Source: Megaleporinus macrocephalus
Taxonomy: Eukaryota > Chordata > Actinopteri > Characiformes > Anostomidae
Length of the DNA stretch: 64,000 nt
Assembly (NCBI GenBank): GCA_021613375.1
Contig: CM038709.1
Location: 34,925,915 to 34,989,914, forward strand
Reading direction: 5' to 3'
Under the pieces are notes generated by a model that worked only from the letters and a program-made list of their open reading frames with translations, did no database searches and was not told where the DNA came from. A program made the position numbers and the translations under genes. Below, piece by piece: positions 10,686 through 19,859 of this stretch (position 1 is the first letter of the stretch; each line of letters begins with the position of its first letter).

Positions 10686-10757
10686 CGCTCTGACGTGCTC
10701 TCTGTCGCTCGCTCTGACGTGCTCTCTGTCGCTCGCTCTGAGGTGCTCTCTGTCGCT
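10686..10757 (+). repeat. 24-bp tandem repeat, three copies
   Basis: The unit GCTCTGACGTGCTCTCTGTC plus GCTC is repeated three times. The third copy differs by one base (GAGGTG for GACGTG). It ends exactly where Polinton ATPase codons restart (10758), so it lies at the right margin of the inserted LINE block. Confidence 0.85.
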
Positions 10758-11122
10758 GTTATTGATGTTATGAAAGATGGTAGCCATAAACCTGAGGTAG
10801 AACAGGTGTTTACACAGTATGTACATCATCGAAATTTAAGTGCCATTTACCTAATGCAAAATTTTTTCAAGGAAAGTCTAGTAGGACTATTAGTTTGAAC
10901 ACAAACTATATGATATTGTTTAAAAATCCTAGAGACAACAATCAGGTCAGCGTATTAGGTAGACAGATGTACCCTGATAATACAAAGTTTTTCATGGAGT
11001 GTTTTTGAAATGTTGAGAGAAAACTATTTCGTTACTTCATGATCGATTATAAAGCAAAGACTCCTGAAGACTTTCATCACAGAACAGATTTGTTTTCAGA
11101 CAGACCTGTTGTTTACATTTAG
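10758..11122 (+). pseudogene. Polinton packaging ATPase, C-terminal half
   Basis: This continues the gene cut at 3830. It resumes with IDVMKDG, then FTQYVHHRNLSAIYLMQNFF (the conserved post-Walker B helix and sensor-like strand), then SLNTNYMILFKNPRDNNQ, then GRQMYPDN and an aromatic-rich end, with a stop at 11120-11122. A frameshift near 10880 and an in-frame TGA near 11005 break it. Linked to the 3528-3830 part by matching gene order and by the P-loop to Walker B to C-terminal order typical of Polinton and adenovirus-type packaging ATPases. The next gene starts 21 bases downstream. Confidence 0.8.
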
Positions 11123-11143
11123 AAAAAACAAAGATAGGTCAAT

Positions 11144-11470
11144 ATGTCTAACAGACTATATAGAAACCTCTCACTTCTTAAACTTTTATTTAAAGCTAGA
11201 TGCAGAAATGTGTTTTCACACTCTGTGTGAAACAACTTTTAATGTGCGTAATTGTACGGTACCACTTGCACCAAGGCAATATCGAATGTTAAAAAAGAAG
11301 TCTGAAATAAAATATTTTGCAGATAAAAAAAGTGTTTCACGAAAGAAGAAAGTCATTCATCAGAAGGTTGGTTTTCTTCTATCATTGTTGAGTATCGCAT
11401 TACCATTTATAACAAGTTTGATAACAGCTAAGGAAGTAGAAAGGCATGGAGTATGCCGAAAAATTTGTTT
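11144..11470 (+). pseudogene. Polinton small basic virion-type protein with hydrophobic segment
   Basis: An ATG at 11144 opens MSNRLYRNLSLLKLLFKAR. One frameshift near 11230 leads into a lysine/arginine-rich part (RQYRMLKKKSEIKYF, SRKKKV) and then a hydrophobic stretch GFLLSLLSIALPFITSLIT before a stop. A short basic protein with one Gly-led hydrophobic segment, placed between ATPase and capsid genes, resembles the pX/mu-like minor core proteins of adenovirus-like elements. The function is inferred only from that resemblance and the position. It overlaps the start of the next gene by about 25 bases. Confidence 0.55.
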
Positions 11471-12121
11471 TGATCCCACAACATGAGTTGGACAAGTTAA
11501 AGAATGATAATTCACTAGTATCTATCAGACAAGTTGTGGAAAACGACCTGGATATGTCCATCCAAAACTTTTTGGGCCGGAATGATCTTGACAACCATGA
11601 GAAAGTGTTTTTACACAACAGTTTTGCAAAGATATTTAAACATTGCTAAACATGGTGATATGGAGACCAATACTTTGACATTAACCTTACCACCAACAGA
11701 TGATGTTAACAAGGAGACAAATGTTCGGACTGATGAAAATAATGATTTAATCAGCAACGTTCTTAGAAATGTTCCCTCACGATGCAAGAGGAATGTTGCA
11801 TATATTTTAGACAAAATGTCTAAATCAAATGACATGTATTCTTGTAATGAATCTGGAAAATTTGTCTTAAATGGCAGATGTATCCCCGGATCGCATATTC
11901 TGGACATGGTAAAAAGTGTCACTACTCCACACAGGGTTAGCGATGATTGCAGACCTCAGGGGTGGAATGAGTTTCTACATGCTTTTGCTGTTCTAAATAT
12001 ACCACAGTCAATAATACCGAACAAGCATATTAAAGAAAAAATGTATTTGCTAAAAACCAGAAAGTCTGTTGATTATGTTACGCTGACAAAACACATTTTG
12101 CAAACACCAGTTAAGACTTGA
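11446..12121 (+). pseudogene. Polinton accessory virion-associated protein, one frameshift
   Basis: The ATG at 11446 gives MEYAEKFVLIPQHELDKLKN, an acidic helical N-terminus (SIRQVVENDLDMSIQNF) and HEKVFLHNSFAKIFKH. A single +1 shift at about 11640 carries the frame on through a Thr/Asp-rich linker to RCKRNVAYILDKMSK, GRCIPGSHILDMVKSV and GWNEFLHAFAVLNIP, stopping at 12121. N-termini of the form 'KxVLIPxxxLxxL' followed by 'YILDKM...GSHxLDLV...GWxEFLxxFAxLNIP' recur next to the basic protein in fish Polintons (my recollection of family layout). The role is unknown; it is probably a virion or core component. With a single lesion this is one of the least damaged genes of the element. Confidence 0.6.
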
Positions 12122-12429
12122 AACTCCTGGGTTTATCTCACCTGTTATAGACAGAAGCAAATGGTTAGACTTCTAATGTTGGGTTTTGTTTGTTGTGATG
12201 TATATATCATGACTATGTAAATATATGTCTCACAATGTTTTGCTGATGTGTTACATGGATGAAATTGTTTGTTTCATTTGTTTTTATTTATTAACCAGCA
12301 CATTACACAGAACACAATTAAACAATAAACAGCTGTCCAGTTTGAACATGTTGCACACATTTAAACAACCTGTTCTTGCAAATACATGGATAACTTTTTT
12401 TCACAAAGGTTGAAACCATATTGTCATTT
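12122..12429. other. Spacer after the plus-strand Polinton genes
   Basis: An AT-rich stretch without a recognisable frame. Potential poly(A) signals occur, such as AATAAACAG near 12325. It separates the convergent gene sets together with the hairpin repeat that follows. Confidence 0.5.
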
Positions 12430-12445
12430 TTTATTATTATTATTA

Positions 12446-12533
<88 letters not shown>
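12430..12533. repeat. Palindromic (TTA)n-(TAA)n tract between convergent gene sets
   Basis: About 20 TTA/ATT triplets switch at about 12492 to about 14 AAT/TAA triplets. The two arms are therefore complementary, and the tract could fold into a hairpin of over 40 pairs in DNA or RNA. It sits between the ends of the plus-strand and minus-strand Polinton genes. Confidence 0.85.
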
Positions 12534-12535
<2 letters not shown>

Positions 12536-12639
12536 CAAAAGTTTATTTAGACATTACATTTTCATAACTTGAACCTTTAGACATATGGTGTACAAAAAAT
12601 ACACAGTGTTGAACACAAGTGGTTGATGTAAAATCTTGT

Positions 12640-13850
12640 ACTTGTCTGGTCGAGTATCGATGCGATGGGCACAATGTTTTTAGAAAATTGCTAATCATTT
12701 TTGGAAACAAGTCATAATCTGGTCCATCTGCTCTGAAGTGTTCATTAGTAACAATTCACTATCAAATTTATGATGTGTGGAAAGTGTTGTCTGAAACGGG
12801 CCTCCAGTCTTATATTACCCGATTTCACCAATGACACTTGTTGACCGCAATCTTCGTGAGATTAAACGCATAGAGAGTATACCCCTGTATGAAATCCTGC
12901 CTATCAATAAGCAATGCCTGTTTTTTAGATACCTTCCTTTTTTTATTGATTTTTATTGTATGCTCCCGTAAAAGCATCACTGTCAACCATTGCTATTATC
13001 ATAGATTTTGGTAGAGTACCCAAGAACAAATTTTCCTGGCTGACAGGTATCGAAAAATTTTGTACACACACTCTATCAATCGGGTATTTGGCAGACGTTG
13101 ACAGCAACGCCTGAGCATGGCCGAGCCTTATAGCGGGTGATACTGACACTTTTCTGACAAATAAAGATGCTGAGAGAATATTTACTTTGTAAGCTAATGC
13201 ATCATTTCACATTAGGCATCCTTACCACGTGTCATACGAATTTCTATACCATCTAGCATCAATTTCTCCTGGAAAAACATATCACTATGAATTGGGATCA
13301 ACAGTTCCACCACATTACTGGCATTTGTAAATACCGCTCTCTTTGTCAATCCTGGATTGTGCCTTGCAGGGTCTGTTTCATCCATATGCCCCGCTGTGTC
13401 CTGGTAAAAGAGCCCTGCTGAGAACGCAGTTTCCAGGGTGTCACGACTATAGATGGTAAGACATATTATGATACTGCGGTACGGGAAGGTGCTCGAACTC
13501 TGCAATATCAGCCGGTCGCCCAGGGGCACATTAACCTGTAAAAAAATAAATGTAAAATAATGTAGCTCCAGGGTAGTTTATGAGCCCAACAGTGGCCCCA
13601 TCATCTATATCACTTTCATCAGGTTTTGTGATTTTATCACGTAGGTACAATAGTGTGTTATTAAGGTCTGTATAATCTTCACCATGTCCGGCATAAAAAA
13701 CTCCAAAGGAGCCGCGTTGGATACTGCTGAGAGGGGCGGTATTTCGACATAAGTGTTTTTCTTGATAGCTGTTTGTGTTAAAGGCACTCTAAACAAGTCC
13801 AGTTCTGATTTAATTCTTCGGACATTGGGAGAAGCAAGGCCATGATCAAA
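12640..13850 (-). pseudogene. Polinton major capsid protein (double jelly-roll type), broken
   Basis: Minus-strand blocks read in order. About 13840-13690: LFRVPLTQTAIKKNTYVEIPP then APLEFFMP. 13680-13560: DYTDLNNTLLYLRDKI and DIDDGATVGLINYPG. 13529-13212: VPLGDRLI, STFPYRSII, FYQDTAGHMDETDP, NASNVVELLIPIHSDMFFQE. 13149-12943: VSPAIRLGHAQALLSTSAKY and CNQENLFLG-like block, LPKSMIIAMV. About 12820-12740: GNIRLEARFRQT. This series, especially the 'PYR ... DTAG ... LDxFFQ' block and the 'HAxAL ... LP..I..AMV' block, marks the capsid protein of Polintons and adintoviruses. At least four frameshifts are needed. Gene order (capsid downstream of pVI-like and penton-like on the same strand) supports it. 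Confidence 0.8.
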
Positions 13851-13859
13851 AAATAGTAT

Positions 13860-14244
13860 TTACAGTCTTTCTTCTGGATGGACGTGTGGTTTTATCTTTC
13901 TCTTCTGTTTTGAGTCTATGTGTATTTTCGGCATGCGTTCGGTTTTCTTAACGGCTCGACCCCAGTGGATCGTTTCACAGATTTTCAACCCATTACCAAC
14001 ATTCCTGACCCATCCTGTTTTTTTTGCATAACATGTGACTATATCGCTTACAATGTTTTTAGCAGTGTTTTTAATGTGGTCTGTCTATACTAAAACCCTA
14101 CCTGAACAATGCCATTGCCATTCTAAACAAAGTTCTGAAAATCCCTCTGATACCAGCTCCATACATGGCAGGGGTGCCTGTGCAGTCAAGCATTACACCG
14201 CTTGCTTGATATCGGTAATATAAGACATAGTGTTTAGGGTCCAT
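13860..14244 (-). pseudogene. Polinton pVI-like minor capsid protein, broken
   Basis: The minus-strand ATG at 14244 (MDPKHYVLYYRYQASG) leads to YGAGIRGIFRTLFRMAMALF, an amphipathic Gly-led helix. An in-frame TAG and a frameshift follow (about 14100-14070), then IKNTAKNIVSDIV and a lysine-rich C-terminus ending with a stop at 13860. A tyrosine-rich start, an amphipathic helix and an 'AKNIVSDIV' helix before a basic tail are the layout of pVI-like proteins of Polintons, related in position and form to adenovirus pVI. It lies 10 bases upstream of the capsid gene on the same strand. Confidence 0.65.
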
Positions 14245-14600
14245 TGCCTTGCATATAGAAAGACTCCATTTAAACCTGATAGGATGTTTTACAGGTCTAA
14301 AGTACAGTGTACAATCACTTTCCCATAGGTAAAATTGATGTGCTGGTTCTGATCAGTTTTCATTTCTATGGCAATATCCATGATGTGTGCTTTGGTTACT
14401 GATACATAGTGTGGCTTGATGTATATAGTATTAGTAACACCATTGTTGTTCTGCCAAAAAACTCTCGGAGTAAAGGAATGTAAAACAAGATTTAATCTTC
14501 GATAAGGTGTTCAATTAGAAGGTTAGTTTTTGTAGAACATAAAGAAACAGTCTTTAGTGTAAGCCCAGTCCTAGGTCCAGGTTTTTAAGCATACAGACCC
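14245..14600 (-). pseudogene. Polinton penton-like protein, C-terminal part
   Basis: The minus strand reads IPLLRVFWQNNNGVTNTIYI (with one shift), then KPHYVSVTKAHIMDI, then HINFTYGKVIVHCTL and a stop near 14292. A 'TxYIxPHYxxVxxxHIxxIxIE...FxxGKxxVxLHF' ending is typical of the penton (single jelly-roll) proteins of Polintons. The upstream 14451-14596 part is repeated at 14848-14994. The N-terminal part of the same protein is at 16150-16500. Confidence 0.6.
14451..14596. repeat. Direct repeat copy 1 (146 bp)
   Basis: It matches 14848-14994 over its whole length at roughly 80-85% identity by eye, beginning with CTGCCAAAAA and ending with TTTTTAAGC.TRCAG. On the minus strand both copies keep a similar peptide (LLI.HLIED.ILFYIPLL), so the repeat contains Polinton penton-like coding sequence. 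Confidence 0.8.
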
Positions 14601-14847
14601 TCTCAGATCCTGCTGTATATGGACAGCAAGGGCAAAGCTGCCTCCCAGGACGGCAGGACTGGGACTCAACTGGTGGTGGTGGGGAGGAGGGGGGAGCACG
14701 TAGAAACGTCAGCACCTAAAGGCAGCAAAGAATGAGCATGAGTTGAATCCTTTTGAAGACAGGCAGCCTGCGACTGGTTGAAGTAATGGATGAGAGAGTG
14801 ACATAGCATTGGAGTCTTCCTGGCAACTTTCGCTAAAGCTTTCATTT
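14597..14847. other. 251-bp unidentified segment between the direct repeats
   Basis: A GC-richer segment with GGTGGTGGTGGGGAGGAGGG. A short open minus-strand frame (about 60 codons, KALAKVARKTPMLCHSLIHY) cannot be assigned. It may be a small insertion flanked by the duplication. Confidence 0.3.
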
Positions 14848-14994
14848 CTGCCAAAAAGACCCCAGGAGTAGAGGAATATAAAACAATATATAATCTTCAA
14901 TAAGGTGTACAATTAGAAGGTTAGTTATTGTAGAACATGAAGAAACAATCTTTGGCGTAAGCCCAGTTCTAGGTCTAGGTTTTTAAGCGTGCAG
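14848..14994. repeat. Direct repeat copy 2 (147 bp)
   Basis: Second copy of 14451-14596. The matches stop sharply at both ends: at 14848 the upstream flanks differ, and after 14994 the sequences diverge. Confidence 0.8.
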
Positions 14995-15124
14995 CATTTG
15001 TACAAACTAGGACCTGCAAACCAGTAGATGAAGCTATATGATCCAAGTAAGTAGCTGGTGAGGTTAGAGTTAATTGTGATATTGCATCATATTAACTTGT
15101 GAAGAGATCTTAGGTCTCCCCCAT

Positions 15125-15640
15125 AAATGCCTACTGTTCTTTAGGGTCTCTGCCAACACATGCATTCTGTTCTTTAGGGTTTCATCCCACACATGCATCC
15201 TGTTAGTTTTGGGTCTTGGCCCACACGTGCAGCCTGTTCGTTTTGGGTCTTGGCCCACACATGCAGCTTTGCTTTTGGGTCTCGGCTCACACATGCATCT
15301 TTGCGTTTGGGTCTCGGCCCACACATGCGTCCTGTTACTTGAGCCTCGGTCTCCACATATATGCATTCCATTTCCTCAGGCGTAGGGGCCAGCACACATG
15401 CATTCCGTTGGCTCAGGACACGGTCCCTTGCACACGCATTCCATTCACTTGGGACATGGTCCCATACACACGCATTCCATTCACTTGGGACACGGTCCCA
15501 TATCAACGCATTCCATTCATTGGGACGCGGCCCCATATACATGCATACCATTTACTTGGGACACGGTCCCATATACATGCATACCATTCACTTGGCACGC
15601 AGTCCCATATACATGCATACCATTCACTTGGGAAGAAACA
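15125..15640. repeat. Minisatellite, about 39-bp units, about 13 copies
   Basis: Successive units share a core ACATGCAT.CC..T and TTGGGAC.CGG.CCCA. The left units (15125-15345) carry 'GTTTTGGGTCTTGGCCCACACATGCA'; the right units (15410-15635) carry 'CACTTGGGACACGGTCCCATA'. The right part is more uniform. The period is close to 39 bases, a multiple of three, so five of the six frames stay open for 90-170 codons. These long frames are a by-product of the repeat and are not listed as genes. It lies within the interrupted Polinton penton-like gene. Confidence 0.85.
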
Positions 15641-16026
15641 AGTGAAGAGGGGCCAGGATCATCGAAAGCCAATGCAAACTTGAGCCGTGGTTGGAGCCAG
15701 GCGACTTTCAACACAACCAGCCTGGATTTAAGGCTCCTGACAGAGTCAGCGAAACACTGAATGACCTGCATCAATATGAGATTAGGGGCAGCATTATCTT
15801 TAGAGGCCAAAGGCAGAGAGCTTGGATGAGCAGGGTGCTTGGATCTTCGTGCTGAGGCCGACTTTGCAAAGCACTTCCTCCTGCCTTTTTGGGCTTGAGC
15901 GGGTGCCGCGGAAGTAGACGAGGCCTGAGAGAAAGTCTGCAGGAGGAACTGGGGGATCACACAAAAATCCCCCAAAAGTCCTAATATCGCTTCAGAAGGC
16001 CAAGAAGACCAGGAAAGCACACGCAC
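15641..16026 (-). other. Unidentified open frame joined to the minisatellite
   Basis: A minus-strand frame from ATG at 16026 runs 169 codons. The first about 130 are non-repetitive: hydrophobic start SWSSWPSEAILGLLGDFCVI, then a basic Ser/Ala/Arg-rich part with KCFAKSASARRSKHPAH. The last about 40 are minisatellite units (QVNGMHVYGT). I do not recognise the family. It could be part of a non-autonomous transposon carrying the minisatellite. Confidence 0.3.
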
Positions 16027-16149
16027 ACAAAAACGAACACAGCGATGTATGAAAACCGGCTTGTGTTCTTAGTGTTAGCTTTGAAGTGGTGTTTTACAGT
16101 CTGTGCTGCACAAGTTTGTGCAAGTTATACCAGTTTACTGTAATTTAAA

Positions 16150-16500
16150 CTCTTTTATGTAATTTAATAGGTACTGGTTGTAATATGTAATATCTTCTCG
16201 TTTTGGACCTAAAATAATGGCTAGTTATCCATCACATATTAAGCCTATACCAGGTGTGGCCTTAATATAAACCATGTGTCTTATTTGGTCATAGCCATGG
16301 AATACTGAATGTGATGTTAGATGGAAATTTATCTCATTAATCAACATAGGTATATTATTATAATAACCTGCAGGTAGCGTAATTTTCGTAGTTTTCCTAA
16401 TTTTTTTATCAGTAACTGTAAATGTAGCATTAACCTCATCAAAAAATTTTCAAGTTTGCAGGTACTGAATCTCCAATCACCTTTCAAATTAATCGTTTTT
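16150..16500 (-). pseudogene. Polinton penton-like protein, N-terminal part
   Basis: The minus strand reads DEVNATFTVTDKKIRKTTKI, LPAGYYNNIPMLINEIN, then a short gap with one shift, then HGYDQIRHMVYIKATPGIG and LAIILG. The 'I.LPxGYYxxIxxLIxxIN...LA.ILG' series is the N-terminal half of Polinton penton-like minor capsid proteins. The next part of the gene lies beyond other DNA at 14994-14245. The interval between holds the minisatellite, so the gene is split. Confidence 0.6.
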
Positions 16501-16559
16501 GCCTGTTTTTTTATCTAAATGTTTTTTTAACTTTGAACGTTTTATCCTTTTGTAAAAAA

Positions 16560-19500
16560 GGATAAAAGCTAATAATTGCTGGAGATTTTAATATCCACTT
16601 TGAAAACTCAGCAGATCCATTAAAAAAAGGCTTTCTCATCTATCTTACACTCTGTAGGTCTCACTCAGAATGTAATAGGGCCTACACATTCCTGTAATCA
16701 CACACTAGATCTAGTTTTGACCTTAGGTGTTGATATACATAATCTTACTGTTCTTCCACAGACTTCAGTAGTTTTAGATCACTACCTAATTTCATATGAA
16801 TTGAGTCTTAGTAAAAATGTATGTACATCACCCCGTTATTGCATGAAATGTTCAATAATGCCAAATACATCTCAGCACTTTGTTGAAATCCTTCCAGATT
16901 TATCAACCATAATTTTTCCATCATCAGACCCAACAGAGCTAGACAGACTAACTGACTGCGTAGAAAATACGCTCCGATTAACTTTAGACAACGTTGCACC
17001 TATAAAAATAAAAAAGATGCAACAGAAAAAGCTTGCTCCGTGGTACAACAATGAAATACGCACCTTAAGACAGACAGTACGGAAATTAGAGCGCAAATGG
17101 AGAGTGACCAAGCTGGAGGTATTTCACTCTGCTAGGAAGGACAGCCTTAGCAGTTACAGAAAGGCACTTATTAAAACACACTCAGCATACCTGTCCACAC
17201 TCATCGAACACAACAAAAACAATCCTAGAGTTTTATTTAGCACCATCGCAAAACTTACCAAAAATCAGGCAGGAACGGTACCTTAAATACCCGCCAACCA
17301 CAGCAGCAATGATTTCATGGACTTTTTCAATAGCAAAATCGAGAATATTAGACAAAAAGTTCTACCAATACGAGTAACCTATCCTTCATGCAGTTTGGCT
17401 CAAACAGCACAAAATGTGGTTTTAGAAGAAAGACTAGATACATGTTGTCCACTCCAGCAGACAGAACTAGAAAAACTTATCTCTTCTTCAAATTCTGCTA
17501 CATGCACACTTGATATGATTCCAACAAGCCTATTGAAACAAGTATTACCAGCTATTATTAAACCTTAACTATCTTAACTATCATCAACTCTTCTTTTAGT
17601 CTGGGTCATGTACCTAAGTCTTTTAAACTAACTGTCCAGTTATAGACCGATTTCCAATTTACCTTTTATCTCTAAGATTTTAGAAAAGGCTGTAGCTCGA
17701 CAACTCTGTTCATATTTACATAAGAACAACATATATGAAAAATTCCAATCTGGTTTTAGGCCACATCACAGCACAGAGACAGCTTTAGTTAAGATAACAA
17801 ATGATCTTCTTCTTGCCTCTGATCAGGGCCACGTATCTCTGCTGGTGTTACTCAATCTAAGTGCAGCTTTTGACACTATAGATCATGCTATTCTCTTGGA
17901 CAGACTAAAAAATATAGTTGGAATCACAGGAACAGCGTTATCCTGGTTCACATCTTACCTTAGTGATCGCTTTCAGTTTGTAAAGATAAATAATGTATTG
18001 TCTAACTCTACAAAAGTGAAATATGGAGTTCCACAAGGTTCTGTTTTAGGTCCTCTGTTATTTACACTATATATGCTACCATTAGGCTCAGTTATAAATA
18101 GACATGGAATTAGTTTCCACTGTTATGCCGATGATACACAACTGTACATATCAGCCAAACCAGATGATAAATCCAGATTAAATAAGATAGAAGATTGTGT
18201 AAGAGATATTAGACTTTGGATGCTACAGAACTTCCTTCTTTTGAACCCTGACAAAACGGAAGTTCTCCTCCTCGGCCCCAAGGGTTCTCGGATTAAATGT
18301 TCAGATTTAATGTTAAATCTTGCTGACTTCTCTGTAGTTCCTGGTTCAGTAGCCAAAAATCTTGGTGTAACAATTGACTCAGATCTGACATTTAATCAAC
18401 ACATAGGTAATATTACAAGAACAGCGTTTCTTCACCTACGAAACATTTCAAAGTTAAGAAATGCATTATCTGTGTCTGATGCTGAAAAGTTAGTGCATGC
18501 CTTTATAACCTCAAGGCTAGATTATTGCAATGCATTATATGAATAAACTTCAGTTAGTTCAGAACGCTGCAGCTAGAGTACTAACTAAAACCAGGAAATT
18601 CGATCACATCAGTCCAGTTTTATCAGCACTACACTGGCTTCCTGTTAAATTCCGTATCGACTATAAAATTCTATTACTGACGTATAAAACCCTGCACGGT
18701 CTCGCACCGGAGTACCTGCAAGATCTAATTTCCTATTATGAACCGCCACGTTCACTCAGATCACAGGATGCTGGTTTTCTAATAGTTCCAAAAAATTCAG
18801 AAGACTACAATGGGGGGAAAAGCTTTTTCCTACAAAGCCCCAAAATTGTGGAATAATCTCCCAGTTAATGTTCGGGACTCAGTCTCAGTATTTAAGTCTA
18901 GACTGAAAACATACTTGTTTAGTGTAGCTTTTGGTAATTAATCTTTTCTTTTAGATAAAGGCAGGAGATCTGGGGGTTCATGGACACAGAGGTTTATGGT
19001 AAACTGAGATGTTGGTGCTGTTGTTCCACCACTTCACACGATCACACAGGTTTGTTGACGGTGGAGTGGGGGGACCCCAGTCTCTCAGGGTTCTCTCATG
19101 TCAATGTTACCTTCTGGTTCTCTCCTTTTAGTTTAGGCTATTATAGTTAGATCTGCCGGAGTCACCAGCCACACTCTAAAATTCTGAATATTCATATTCT
19201 CTACAGTCATACTCCCGAACCCAACTAACTCTCTCTCTTTACTCTTCCTGAGGTAATGACTGTCCTCCCGTCTGTTGAACGCTGTTGAAGGACTGATCAT
19301 CAGGCCATCACCCCACCATCACCAGCCAGCTCACCTGTCCATTTACTGCTACACCCTCAGTTACATCACTGTGCCATCCAGATGTACCAGCATTGAGATA
19401 GGATGGGACTGTTTTAGCTCACGCCCACTTTACATAAAGACTCAGTCATAGACTGCCTCAGCCAGAGACTGCCTCAGTCATACACTGCCTCTATCTGTGC

Positions 19501-19807
19501 AGCTTCTAAAGCTTTGCTATCCAGATTTCAAACAGAGGCTCCTTTCTTTGGTATTTAGTTCAAACTGTAAATACTGTTTGACCAGAGGAGGATGTGAGTC
19601 TGGTTCCTCCCAGGTCTGGTCTTGTGAGTCTGGTTCCTCCCAAGGTTTCTTCCTCCAGTTGAGGGAGTTTTTCCTTGCCACTGTTGCCTCTGGCTTGCTC
19701 ACTGGGGGATATATGTTATAACTGTCTGTTTTCAAAACTCTGTAAAGCTGCTTTGAGACAACATCGTTGTAAAAAGCGCTATATAAATAAACTTGACTTG
19801 ACTTGAC
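16560..19807 (+). mobile_element. LINE D: CR1/L2-like LINE, 5'-truncated, plus strand
   Basis: It begins inside the endonuclease (ELIIAGDFNIHF at about 16570) and ends in a 3' UTR with GCTGCTTTGAGACAACATCG, then TTGTAAAAAGCGCTATATAAATAAACTTGAC and a (TTGAC)n tail at 19790-19807. That tail is very common in fish genomes. Related broken copies lie at 34081-35347 and 46690-47110 on the minus strand. The left boundary at about 16560 abuts Polinton penton-like sequence within about 60 bases. Confidence 0.8.
16570..18940 (+). pseudogene. LINE D ORF2: endonuclease end and reverse transcriptase
   Basis: Endonuclease end and linker: 16570-17286. Pre-palm part with MDFFNSKIENIRQKVLPI: 17317-17568. Palm: 17640-18540, with [25 protein letters not shown] (first aspartate), [13 protein letters not shown] and the intact catalytic box YADD at 18124-18135. 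Thumb and C-terminus: 18530-18940, with HWLPVKFRIDYKIL and the APKLWNNLP end. Stops near 17284 and 17568 and a frameshift near 18545 break it. The 233-codon RT core (17845-18546) is free of stops. Confidence 0.85.
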
Positions 19808-19859
19808 ATGGTTAATGGTGCCCTTTTAAAGAACTTGTGCCATCGACATAAAGTAGATA

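Larger units (their letters stand above)
2600..16500. mobile_element. Decayed Polinton/Maverick (adintovirus-like) with nested insertions
   Basis: The call rests on the gene set and order. Plus strand: protein-primed family B DNA polymerase C-terminal half (2600-3500), packaging ATPase (3528-3830 and 10758-11122), a small basic protein with a hydrophobic stretch (11144-11470), and a second small protein (11446-12121). Minus strand, converging on these: major capsid (13850-12640), pVI-like (14244-13860) and penton-like (fragments 16500-14245). This combination is known only from Polintons and related adinto/adenovirus-like elements. Every gene has stops or frameshifts. Two LINEs split the ATPase, and other DNA splits the penton-like gene. 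No integrase, protease or terminal inverted repeats were found, so the true ends are unknown and the limits given are those of recognisable coding. Confidence 0.8.

Noticed and set aside
14451..14994. Direct repeats as LTRs of a small retrotransposon
   Set aside because: No TG...CA ends, no primer site or polypurine tract; both copies carry penton-like coding sequence instead.
15125..15640. Possible CRISPR array (regular short repeats)
   Set aside because: Repeats are contiguous and diverged with no unique spacers; the genome is eukaryotic.
15070..15760. Several long open frames (90-155 codons) on both strands
   Set aside because: They are produced by the ~39-bp minisatellite, whose period is a multiple of three; the peptides are simple repeats with no family resemblance.
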